Below, one piece after another: positions 44,009 to 51,955 of a stretch of DNA of 64,000 nt (position 1 is its first letter; each line of letters opens with the position of its first letter). This DNA is from Candidatus Binatia bacterium. GTDB taxonomy: Bacteria; Desulfobacterota; Binatia; Bin18. A program made the position numbers and the translations under genes. The notes beneath the pieces are model-generated. The model worked only from the letters and a program-made list of their open reading frames with translations. It made no database searches and was not told the origin of the DNA. Location: positions 1 to 64,000 of the forward strand of contig JAJEFA010000015.1 in the NCBI GenBank assembly GCA_022820725.1, read 5' to 3'.

Positions 44009-44089
44009 GCTGGAGGCCTTCGTTCTGACTGTTGGTTTTTCCGCTCATCAGTACCGTGCTCTATTCTCATAACGGTGCGAAAACGACCT

Positions 44090-44800
44090 ATGCGCTTTGT
44101 TAGGACCAGCCTGCTATTCCTCCTGTTCGTCTTGCCTGAGGGCCATCTTTTTGCCGCCCCTCCAGCTGAGGACTTCCGGGGTCGATCTGCTGGTACGCAA
44201 GCGTCGAACGAGACATCTGCGCGGGAAACGGTTGTGGCCCGTCTCCAGGCGCGTTACGACGAAACCGATGGTTTCCGGGCCGACTTTGTCCAGGAGGTCA
44301 CCTCGGCCACGCTGGGACAGGCACTCAGGTCTCACGGGCAGGTGTTCTTCAAGAAACCGGGCCGTATGCGTTGGGAATTTACGGAACCGCAGCAACTTCT
44401 GATTGCCGATGGCAGCGCCCTCTGGCTGTATCAACCCTCAGAACGACAAGTGGTGAAGACGCCTTTCCAACACGCCTTCAGCTCGCAGACGCCGATCTCA
44501 TTTCTCACCGGAGTCGGCCGCCTGGAGGAAGATTTCTCCGTCCTGCCTCAAGGGGAGACTAGCAGCGTGTATCAGCTCCGTCTCACGCCCAAGCAGGCGG
44601 CTGAGGCTATCGGCCTGTTGGATATCGAAGTGAGTAAAGAGACGTTCGATATCCTCCAAGCTCTGATTACTGACCCGCTGGGCAATACCACGCGGGTCTC
44701 CTTTACGAATATCGAACGTGAAACGGCGCTGGGGGACGATCTTTTCAGGTTCGAGTTGCCGCCTGGGACTGATCTGGTTGAACCTCTACCCGGCTCGTAA
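44090..44800 (+). CDS. lolA: Outer-membrane lipoprotein carrier protein LolA
   Basis: This 236-residue periplasmic chaperone carries lipoproteins from the LolCDE complex to the outer membrane. A signal peptide (RTSLLFLLFVLPEGHLFA) is followed by the LolA pattern (GFRADFVQEV, KKPGRMRWEFTEP, LWLYQPSERQVVKTPF, FLTGVGRL). ATG 44090 and an in-frame GTG 44075 are both possible starts. It follows ftsK, a pairing seen widely, and confirms a Gram-negative envelope. Confidence 0.9.
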   Translation: MRFVRTSLLFLLFVLPEGHLFAAPPAEDFRGRSAGTQASNETSARETVVARLQARYDETDGFRADFVQEVTSATLGQALRSHGQVFFKKPGRMRWEFTEPQQLLIADGSALWLYQPSERQVVKTPFQHAFSSQTPISFLTGVGRLEEDFSVLPQGETSSVYQLRLTPKQAAEAIGLLDIEVSKETFDILQALITDPLGNTTRVSFTNIERETALGDDLFRFELPPGTDLVEPLPGS

Positions 44801-44902
44801 ACACAACGTACCGGCCCAGCAGTCTGCCCAGTACCTTGTTTGCGGGTCGAGATAATGCCAAGTAAAGAGAACGACGAAAACAGACGCATACGGAGGAGAG
44901 CT

Positions 44903-46072
44903 ATGGAATCGCTCCGAGGAAAAGTCGCCATTGTGGGGGCAGCTGATACCGAGGTTGGTGTCGTCCCACATCTGAGTGCCACTCAACTCTACGTCAAGGC
45001 GGCTAAGTCTGCACTGGAAGACGCAGGCATTACAAAGGATGAGGTCGATGGGTTGATTACCTGCAATTCGTTTGTCGAGCCGTATATGTATCACGCGGAA
45101 ATGATCGCCGAGTATATGCAGATCTTCCCGCGCTACTGTCTCAATGTTGCCACGGGAGGCGGAACGACCCTGGCGATTTTGCATCACGCCGCCGCGGCCA
45201 TTACCAGTGGCATGTGTCACACAGTCCTCGTCACTATGGCGGACAATATGCTATCCGGCCTCTCCCGGGACCGGGCGATTGAAGCCATGTCAACGGCTGG
45301 GCACGCTCAGTTTGAACGACCCTACGGGCCTCCCATCCCGGCGTTTTACGCGCTGATTGCCCAGGCGCATATGCACGCCTATGGTACCACCAGCGAGCAA
45401 TTGGCTGCAGTGGCGGTGGCCTGTCGGAGACACGCCTCGATGAACCCGGCCGCGCAGATGCGCGACCCGATTACGGTTGACGATGTTGTCAACTCAAAGA
45501 TGATTGCCTCGCCATTACACCTGCTGGACTGTTCGCTGGTGTCCGACGGTGGCGCAGCCCTTATTCTTACCTCAGCCGAACGTGCCAGAGATTTCCCCCA
45601 TCCTCCCGTCTATATGCTGGGGGTCGGGGAGGGGCATTCGCACGAACATATCAGTCAAGCCCGCAACCTCACCACATCGGCGGCAAAAGAGGCGGGCGAG
45701 CGCGCCTATGCCATGGCCGGACTGGGACCTACAGATATTGACGTGGCTGAGCTATACGACTGCTTTACCCCGGTCGTGGTCATTGAGCTAGAAGACCTGG
45801 GCTTTTGTCCTAAGGGGGAAGGGGGGCGGTTTGTTGAGGGGGGCCGGATTGAGCTCGGGGGTGAGCTTCCGGTGAATACGCATGGTGGGTTGATGTCGCA
45901 CTGCCACCCTGGGCATCCAGGCTCGATGTTTTCGGTGACGGAAGCGGTCTTTCAACTGCGCGGTGCGTGCGGACCGCGTCAGGTCAAAGATGCCAATATC
46001 GCCTTTGTCCACGCACAGGGGGGGATCATGTCCACGCACTGCTCTATGATTCTGGGGAAGGAGGTTGGATGA
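44903..46072 (+). CDS. Thiolase-like protein (Ltp2/SCP2-type) without the nucleophile Cys
   Basis: This 389-residue thiolase-fold protein has the late HGGLMSHCHPGHPG region and a DIDVAELYDCFTP segment, but the usual catalytic Cys near residue 85 is missing: the sequence there is VATGGGTTLAIL. Loss of this Cys with a DUF35 partner in the next gene is the pattern of Ltp2-ChsH2-type retro-aldolases that cut CoA-thioester side chains. The ATG at 44903 has GGAGGAG upstream. The stop overlaps the DUF35 start, so the two probably form a complex. Confidence 0.82.
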   Translation: MESLRGKVAIVGAADTEVGVVPHLSATQLYVKAAKSALEDAGITKDEVDGLITCNSFVEPYMYHAEMIAEYMQIFPRYCLNVATGGGTTLAILHHAAAAITSGMCHTVLVTMADNMLSGLSRDRAIEAMSTAGHAQFERPYGPPIPAFYALIAQAHMHAYGTTSEQLAAVAVACRRHASMNPAAQMRDPITVDDVVNSKMIASPLHLLDCSLVSDGGAALILTSAERARDFPHPPVYMLGVGEGHSHEHISQARNLTTSAAKEAGERAYAMAGLGPTDIDVAELYDCFTPVVVIELEDLGFCPKGEGGRFVEGGRIELGGELPVNTHGGLMSHCHPGHPGSMFSVTEAVFQLRGACGPRQVKDANIAFVHAQGGIMSTHCSMILGKEVG

Positions 46073-46488
46073 TGACAGCGCCACTAGAAAAGGCCCTGCC
46101 CGTTCCGACTGGCGAAACGCAACCGTTCTGGGAGGGCTGTCAGAATCATGAATTACGCATCCAGCAGTGTAGCGCTTGCGGGCAATACCAATTTTATCCA
46201 CGTCTCTACTGTACTGCCTGTATGAGCGAGCAGGTCGAGTGGGTGCAGGCGTCCGGCCGCGGAACGGTCTTGTCGTTTACCGTTGTCTATCGCCCGGTAA
46301 CGAAAGCGTTTACCGAGGATGTACCCTATGTGGTGGCGCTCGTCACCCTGGAGGAAGGGCCGCAGCTGATGAGTAATATCGTCGAGTGCGATCCTGAGCA
46401 GGTGGCCATCGGGATGCCGGTTGAGAGTGTTTTTGAAGACTGGTCCGAGGACATAGCGGTGCTGAAGTTCCGACCGGCCCTGGCATAA
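46069..46488 (+). CDS. DUF35 zinc-ribbon/OB-fold protein, partner of thiolase-like gene
   Basis: This 139-residue protein has zinc-ribbon cysteines 34, 37, 48 and 51 followed by an OB-fold (GRGTVLSFTVVYRP). DUF35 proteins bind the CoA part of the substrate for a thiolase-like partner. The ATG at 46069 overlaps the stop of the thiolase-like gene (ATGA), and a second ATG at 46072 gives better spacing to AAGGAGG. A similar gene at 1159-1575 is its paralogue in the window. Confidence 0.87.
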   Translation: MMTAPLEKALPVPTGETQPFWEGCQNHELRIQQCSACGQYQFYPRLYCTACMSEQVEWVQASGRGTVLSFTVVYRPVTKAFTEDVPYVVALVTLEEGPQLMSNIVECDPEQVAIGMPVESVFEDWSEDIAVLKFRPALA

Positions 46489-46503
46489 GTGTAGAGGTTA
46501 CGC

Positions 46504-47994
46504 ATGCGCTACGACATCGTTATTCGGAACGGAACGATTGTCGATGGCACTGGTCAACCCAGTGTGCAGGCAGACATAGGGGTCCGGGGCGATCGAATCG
46601 TCACTGTTGGCAGCCTGAGTGGTGATGCAGGCCAGGCAATTGACGCAACGGGCCATGTGGTTGCCCCTGGTTTTATCGATGTCCACTCCCACGATGACTT
46701 TGCCCTGCTTGACCGTCCGCTGTGCGATTTCAAGATTCTGCAGGGCGTCACGACTGAGGTCATAGGCAACTGTGGCTTTGGGGCCGCCCCGGCAAATGAT
46801 GCCTATCGAAACTTTTTACGGGGCTTTGGACCGCTCTTGTTCGGTCCGATGGGCGACTTTTCGTGGGAGACAACGGCTGAATTTTATCACGCGCTCGAAT
46901 CCCGACCAGCCGCCGTCAATGTGGCCTGTCTCGTTCCTCACGCAGCCGTTCGGTACGGAGTGCTATCTGATGAAAAGTGGGAGCCTACCACTCAGGATAT
47001 TGAGCGCATGCAGGCCCTTGTCCGAGAGGGGATGAACGCCGGGGCGGCTGGCATGTCAACCGGCCTCTTCTACGCGCCTGGCCGTTATGCTCAGACAGAA
47101 GAAGTGATTGCTTTGGCAAAAGTCGTGGCTGAATACAATGGTGTCTATGCGACGCATATGCGTGATGAAGCTGATCACCTGCTCGACTCCATTCAGGAAA
47201 CGATCCACATTGGTGAAGAGTCAGGCGTGGGAGTCCAGATCTCTCACCACAAAGCTATGGGCCGAACGAATTGGGGCAAAGTGCGAGACTCTTTGGACCT
47301 GGTGGAGCAAGCGCGGGCGCGTGGTCTCGATATTTCCTCTGACGCCTATCCGTATACCGCAGGCAGTACTACGCTGGCGGCGCTCGTCCAGGGGGGTGTG
47401 ATTGAACGCGCTGCTCCGAGCGATGTCTTGATTGCCTCAACGCCCGTCCAGCATGAGTATGAAGGCAAGACCTTGGAAGACATCTGCCGACTGACTGGAA
47501 AGTCCCTCCAGCAGACTGTGGCCGAGCTTATTGCCGGAGAAGGAGAAAGTACGGTCGCGGTTATTTTTGGGATGGATGAGACAGATGTCCGTCGCATTTT
47601 AGCGCACCCCACAACCATGATCGGATCTGATGGTATTCCGTCTGTTGCGGGTAAGCCGCATCCTCGTCTGTATGGCACATTTGCCTGTGTCCTGGGGAAA
47701 TACGTCCGGGACACACAACTGCTAACGCTAGAAGAAGCGATTCATCGGATGACTGGCTTACCCGCACAAAAGTTTCGTCTTCGAGACCGTGGTCTCATTT
47801 GTGAGGGTTCCTATGCGGACCTTGTCATCTTTGATCCCCAGACGGTTGCTGATGTTGGAACCTATCAAGAACCGCGCCGTCATCCTCCTGGTATTCACTC
47901 GGTTATTGTAAACGGGACCGTCACCATAGAGCAGGGTCGTCACCGAGGGATCCGCAACGGACGCCTCCTCCGGCATGATGCCACCGGAGTTTGA
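46504..47994 (+). CDS. N-acyl-D-amino-acid deacylase family amidohydrolase
   Basis: This 496-residue amidohydrolase resembles D-aminoacylases: IRNGTIVDGTG and DIGVRGDRI at the start, metal motif FIDVHSHDDFAL, IGNCGFG with the metal-bridging Cys, GMSTGLFYAPG, HMRDEADHLLDSI and IMFGM-type VIFGMDETDVRRI near the end. Typical members hydrolyse N-acyl-D-amino acids or hydantoin-like compounds. It lies 15 nt after the DUF35 gene, so it may act in the same pathway. Confidence 0.85.
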   Translation: MRYDIVIRNGTIVDGTGQPSVQADIGVRGDRIVTVGSLSGDAGQAIDATGHVVAPGFIDVHSHDDFALLDRPLCDFKILQGVTTEVIGNCGFGAAPANDAYRNFLRGFGPLLFGPMGDFSWETTAEFYHALESRPAAVNVACLVPHAAVRYGVLSDEKWEPTTQDIERMQALVREGMNAGAAGMSTGLFYAPGRYAQTEEVIALAKVVAEYNGVYATHMRDEADHLLDSIQETIHIGEESGVGVQISHHKAMGRTNWGKVRDSLDLVEQARARGLDISSDAYPYTAGSTTLAALVQGGVIERAAPSDVLIASTPVQHEYEGKTLEDICRLTGKSLQQTVAELIAGEGESTVAVIFGMDETDVRRILAHPTTMIGSDGIPSVAGKPHPRLYGTFACVLGKYVRDTQLLTLEEAIHRMTGLPAQKFRLRDRGLICEGSYADLVIFDPQTVADVGTYQEPRRHPPGIHSVIVNGTVTIEQGRHRGIRNGRLLRHDATGV

Positions 47995-48021
47995 AAACCG
48001 TAGTGTAGAACCAGAGTGTCT

Positions 48022-48582
48022 TTAGATCATGTCCTCAGACACCGGCCGAAAACCTTCAAGTTCGGATAGGTCACCCTGTCGCAAGACGTGCACAACCCAC
48101 TGATGCCCTTCCTGTGCCTCTTGGTGTTCCCGCCATTGCAGCCCGTATACGGCCTGGGCTTCCTCGGCCACTTCCTGGTCTGCCGCATGCACGGCATACA
48201 CGGCCGTTCCAAACTGCATACCTCCCTGTCTCTTCGCCTGGCGAATGAGATAGGGTGGGTAGCGCTGCGTTGACACCACATAATGACGGTCCTCGTGGGT
48301 GACCTGTTCTTCCCACCCGGATGGGTGCCACATTGGACTAAAACCGTAATACCAGCCTAACAGGCCACTGGCGAAAAGGAGCACGAGGCTGCCGAGAACC
48401 ATGACCGCCCCGAACGGAGAATTATACACCCAGGCAAGACTGCCAAAAAATAAGCCTGCCAGTCCGGTGACAACACCGGTATGAGCAAGGATGGTAATGA
48501 GTCGCACTCGGAATGTCCTTTCCCCAAGAGGAGCAAGTTTCCGCGAGGCTCGGGTGTATCGTGTTTTTTCACCTCCGGCCAC
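48022..48582 (-). CDS. Hypothetical membrane protein
   Basis: This 186-residue protein has two membrane helices (VVTGLAGLFFGSLAWVY and VMVLGSLVLLFASGLLGWY) and a soluble C-terminal part (VSTQRYPPYLIRQAKRQGG, then VYGLQWREHQEAQEG). I do not recognise it. The GTG at 48582 is taken as start because it extends from a GGAGGGGA; the spacing is very short, so the start is uncertain. It lies convergent to the amidohydrolase and divergent from yebC. Confidence 0.6.
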   Translation of the reverse strand: MAGGEKTRYTRASRKLAPLGERTFRVRLITILAHTGVVTGLAGLFFGSLAWVYNSPFGAVMVLGSLVLLFASGLLGWYYGFSPMWHPSGWEEQVTHEDRHYVVSTQRYPPYLIRQAKRQGGMQFGTAVYAVHAADQEVAEEAQAVYGLQWREHQEAQEGHQWVVHVLRQGDLSELEGFRPVSEDMI

Positions 48583-48743
48583 TCCCCTCCTAGAGTCCGG
48601 CTACACTGGGAAGGGCTGAAAGTCTAGTTATTGCAGGGCTTTACTGTATCAGAGCGGATATATGAACAGAGTGTCCGTGCGTTTACTCTCCTCCAGAAGT
48701 ATGTTACCCATGATCGTAAGTTTTACGCCGGGAGGAGACGGTC

Positions 48744-49496
48744 ATGTCCGGCCATTCCAAATGGAGCACCATTAAGCATAAGAAGGCGGTCAAGGATGCC
48801 CGTCGGGGCAAGATGTTTACAAAATTGATTAAAGATCTCTCGATTGCGGCCCGGATGGGTGGGAGCGATCCATCCGCAAATCCGCGTTTACGTACAGCTA
48901 TAGCCGCGGCAAAAGCAGCCAGCATGCCGGGCGATACCATAGACCGAGCAGTGAAAAAAGGCGCTGGAGAACTTGAGGGGGTCAGCTATGAAGAGGTGAC
49001 CTACGAGGGGCATGCGCCAGGCGGGGCGGCCATTATGCTGCAGACGCTGACAGACAATAAAAATCGAACGGTCTCTGAAGTGCGTCATCTGTTCACAAAA
49101 AGTGGTGGGAGCCTAGGCCAACCTAACTCCGTTGCGTGGATGTTTACCCATAAGGGCATTATCACCATAGAAAAAGATCAGGCTGAGGAAGATCAACTCA
49201 TGGAGATTGCTCTTGACGCCGGGGCGGAAGATATCACAACGGGCGATGACCTGTTTGAGATTGTGACCGCTCCTGATGCCCTCGAAGACGTACGGCAGGC
49301 GCTTGAAAACGCCAATATTGGGACAGTGTCCGTTGAGGCGACGATGGTGCCCCAAAACACGGTCAGTCTCTCCGGCAAAGAGGCCGAACAAACCTTACGT
49401 TTGCTTGACGCCCTCCAGGAGCTTGACGATGTCCAAACCGTTTCCGCGAATGTAGAAATTGCGGAAGAAGAGATGGAACGACTCAGCGCAGCCTAA
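48744..49496 (+). CDS. yebC: YebC/PmpR-family transcriptional regulator
   Basis: This 250-residue DUF28 protein has the canonical start SGHSKWSTIKHKK, the ARMGG-PSANPRLRTAI segment, EGHAPGGAAIMLQ and GGSLGQPNSVAWMF. Members act as DNA-binding regulators or, as recent work shows, translation factors for proline stretches. The ATG at 48744 has GGGAGGAG upstream. It leads a ruvC-ruvA-ruvB run, a common gene order. Confidence 0.93.
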   Translation: MSGHSKWSTIKHKKAVKDARRGKMFTKLIKDLSIAARMGGSDPSANPRLRTAIAAAKAASMPGDTIDRAVKKGAGELEGVSYEEVTYEGHAPGGAAIMLQTLTDNKNRTVSEVRHLFTKSGGSLGQPNSVAWMFTHKGIITIEKDQAEEDQLMEIALDAGAEDITTGDDLFEIVTAPDALEDVRQALENANIGTVSVEATMVPQNTVSLSGKEAEQTLRLLDALQELDDVQTVSANVEIAEEEMERLSAA

Positions 49497-49540
49497 GGAA
49501 GGGAAAGACCATCAACTCTCGCAACGCTCAGGCTCCACTG

Positions 49541-50155
49541 CGCGTGTTGGGCATAGACCCCGGCACGCTGCGGACCGGATGGGGTGTCATTGAGAAGACG
49601 CGCCGGACGTTGACCTTTTGTGCCGGAGATGTCGTCTCCGTCAAAGGCTTCCGCTCCCTGCCCGAACGCCTGCGTCTCATCTACGAGGAGCTTGTCACGG
49701 TGATTGACCGCTGGGCTCCTCACGTCCTGAGTCTTGAGAAAGCCTTTGTGGCCCATAACGTCCAGAGCGCTCTGCGCCTCGGCGAAGCGCGGGGCGTCGT
49801 ACTCCTGGCCGCGGCCCAAGCCGGTCTGCGGATTGCCGAGTATAATCCAACGGAAATTAAGACGGCGGTGACCGGGTATGGCCGGGCCGGAAAAATGCAG
49901 GTCCAAAAAGCGGTCTTTTCCCAACTGCACCATCCAGACGGAGAGGCAGGTGTCTTTCCGTCAAGCCATGATGCGACGGATGCGCTAGCCGTAGCCATTT
50001 GTCACTGTAGCGCTGCCCGCCTGCCCGATATGCTCCACCAAGTTGGCGCTCAGCCGCGACGTGCTGGGGGCAGGAAGGCCCGCTCCTTGCGCGATGTCTT
50101 TACGGAACAGACGGTCGCCCAGATGCTCGCCGCAGACCAGAAAAAGCACAACTAA
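49541..50155 (+). CDS. ruvC: Crossover junction endodeoxyribonuclease RuvC
   Basis: This RNase H-fold nuclease, 204 residues from the GTG at 49541, resolves Holliday junctions. It has LGIDPGTLRTGWGV with the first catalytic Asp, SLEKAFVAHNVQSALRLGEARG and a late DATDALAVAICH. The start is unclear: the GTG at 49541 and a TTG at 49544 lack a ribosome site, while GGAAGGG lies 35 nt upstream, just before an in-frame ATC at 49512. The C-terminal 30 residues (RRAGGRKARSLRD) are basic and extended. Confidence 0.88.
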   Translation, partial: RVLGIDPGTLRTGWGVIEKTRRTLTFCAGDVVSVKGFRSLPERLRLIYEELVTVIDRWAPHVLSLEKAFVAHNVQSALRLGEARGVVLLAAAQAGLRIAEYNPTEIKTAVTGYGRAGKMQVQKAVFSQLHHPDGEAGVFPSSHDATDALAVAICHCSAARLPDMLHQVGAQPRRAGGRKARSLRDVFTEQTVAQMLAADQKKHN

Positions 50156-50176
50156 CACGCTCGTACGGCAACCCCT

Positions 50177-50764
50177 ATGATTGCGCGCCTCCACGGAGTG
50201 CTCCACGAAAAGACCCCTGAGCAGCTCATTGTCGACGTTAGCGGCGTCGGCTATCAAGTATTGGTGTCGTTGCAAACATTCTATCATCTGCCAGGAGTCG
50301 GGGAATCGGTCAGCTTGCTCATCCACACGCATGCTCGAGAAGATGCCCTCCAGCTATTCGGCTTTCTGGAAGAAAAGGAGAAGTCGTATTTTCTACTGCT
50401 TCGCAGCGTGAGTGGTATCGGCCCGCGCTTGGCCTTAAATATCTTGTCGGGCATTCCGGTTGATGAGCTTGAAAACGCGCTGCATACGCGCGACGTGACT
50501 CGCCTGGTGGCGACTCCAGGCGTCGGGAAAAAGACGGCGGAACGTTTGGTTGTCGAACTCCAGGAGAAAGTCGGTGCGAGTGAAGTGCAGAATGGAATTC
50601 CAGTGACAACGCCGAGTCCACTCTCGACCGAAGCGACCTCCGCGCTGGTGAATCTGGGCTATCGGCAGACGCAAGCCGAGAAGACGGTGCGCACGGTTGT
50701 CCGGGATGGACACGCGACTGTCGCTGACGTGATCCGAGAGTCATTACGGAGGCTCAGCGCATGA
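50177..50764 (+). CDS. ruvA: Holliday junction branch migration protein RuvA
   Basis: This 195-residue protein has an OB-fold domain, then two helix-hairpin-helix motifs ([15 protein letters not shown] and [21 protein letters not shown]) and a small C-terminal domain ([17 protein letters not shown]) that contacts RuvB. It forms a tetramer that holds the junction. It overlaps the ruvB start by 4 nt. Confidence 0.94.
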   Translation: MIARLHGVLHEKTPEQLIVDVSGVGYQVLVSLQTFYHLPGVGESVSLLIHTHAREDALQLFGFLEEKEKSYFLLLRSVSGIGPRLALNILSGIPVDELENALHTRDVTRLVATPGVGKKTAERLVVELQEKVGASEVQNGIPVTTPSPLSTEATSALVNLGYRQTQAEKTVRTVVRDGHATVADVIRESLRRLSA

Positions 50765-51864
50765 GCCGCACCGCGAGAGACGAGCCAAAAGAGATACACG
50801 ATAGTCCGGGGCGCGACATGCTGAATCCTCATATGTCGCCGCTGGACGCTCTGTCGGACGGTGAGGCTGACTGGCCTGACGAGCCACGTGTCGAGGGGTC
50901 GCTCCGCCCGCGCAGTCTTGAAGAATATATCGGACAGGCAGGCACGAAGCAGAATCTTGCGATCGCTATTGAGGCGGCCAAGCAACGGGCCGACGTTCTT
51001 GACCATCTGCTCTTCTGTGGTCCACCCGGATTGGGAAAAACGTCCCTGGCGCATATTATTGCGCGTGAAATGGAAGTCACGATTCGGGCCACTACCGGTC
51101 CGGTGATTGAACGGCCCGGCGACTTGGCCGCTATTCTGACTAACCTGGAAGAAGGCGACGTGCTCTTCATTGACGAGATCCATCGACTCAATCACGTGGT
51201 TGAGGAGTTCTTGTATCCGGCAATGGAGGACTTTGAACTTGACCTCGTTGTCGGCCAAGGCCCATCAGCCCGAACGGTCAAGTTGCCCCTGAAGCACTTC
51301 ACCTTAGTTGGTGCCACCACCCGTGCCGGGCTGCTGACCTCACCGCTCCGAGACCGCTTTGGGTCAACCTTTCGACTGGATTTTTACCAGGCGTCCGAGC
51401 TGGAGCAGATCATTCGTCGATCGGCCTCAATTCTTGAGATTGAGGCCGATGTGGGTGGAACCGCAGAAATCGCACGTCGCTCACGGGGGACTCCCCGGAT
51501 TGCCAATCGTTTACTCCGACGGGTACGCGACTATGCCCAAGTGAAGAAAGAGCCGGTTGTGACGCAAGCAGTAGCCCATGCCGCCCTGACGCTCGTTGAG
51601 GTGGATGAGGCCGGATTTGACAAAATGGACTTGACAATTCTGCGGACGATAATCGAGAAATTTAACGGGGGACCGGTCGGTGTCGAGACCATAGCCGCGG
51701 CCATTGGCGAAGAGAAGAGCACCATTGAAGACGTGTACGAGCCCTATCTGTTGCAGGAGGGATTTTTGCAGCGTACACCGCGGGGGCGGCTGGCCACCCT
51801 CAAGGCCTACCAGCATCTGCATATTGACCATCCTGGAAAAAAAGAGCAGGGCGATTTGTTCTAG
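50761..51864 (+). CDS. ruvB: Holliday junction branch migration ATPase RuvB
   Basis: This 367-residue AAA+ motor has [18 protein letters not shown], Walker [17 protein letters not shown], Walker [13 protein letters not shown], sensor [20 protein letters not shown] and a winged-helix C-terminus ([17 protein letters not shown]). The N-terminus is extended by about 35 residues. ATG at 50761 overlaps ruvA. It completes the ruvCAB set. Confidence 0.95.
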   Translation: MSRTARDEPKEIHDSPGRDMLNPHMSPLDALSDGEADWPDEPRVEGSLRPRSLEEYIGQAGTKQNLAIAIEAAKQRADVLDHLLFCGPPGLGKTSLAHIIAREMEVTIRATTGPVIERPGDLAAILTNLEEGDVLFIDEIHRLNHVVEEFLYPAMEDFELDLVVGQGPSARTVKLPLKHFTLVGATTRAGLLTSPLRDRFGSTFRLDFYQASELEQIIRRSASILEIEADVGGTAEIARRSRGTPRIANRLLRRVRDYAQVKKEPVVTQAVAHAALTLVEVDEAGFDKMDLTILRTIIEKFNGGPVGVETIAAAIGEEKSTIEDVYEPYLLQEGFLQRTPRGRLATLKAYQHLHIDHPGKKEQGDLF

Positions 51865-51955
51865 CGCAAGCGATGCTAATGGAGCATGGTGGAACCCTGA
51901 GTATGATGGTATATCTGCATTGTTCTTGCTGCTGATATGAGTAGGGCGAGAGAGT

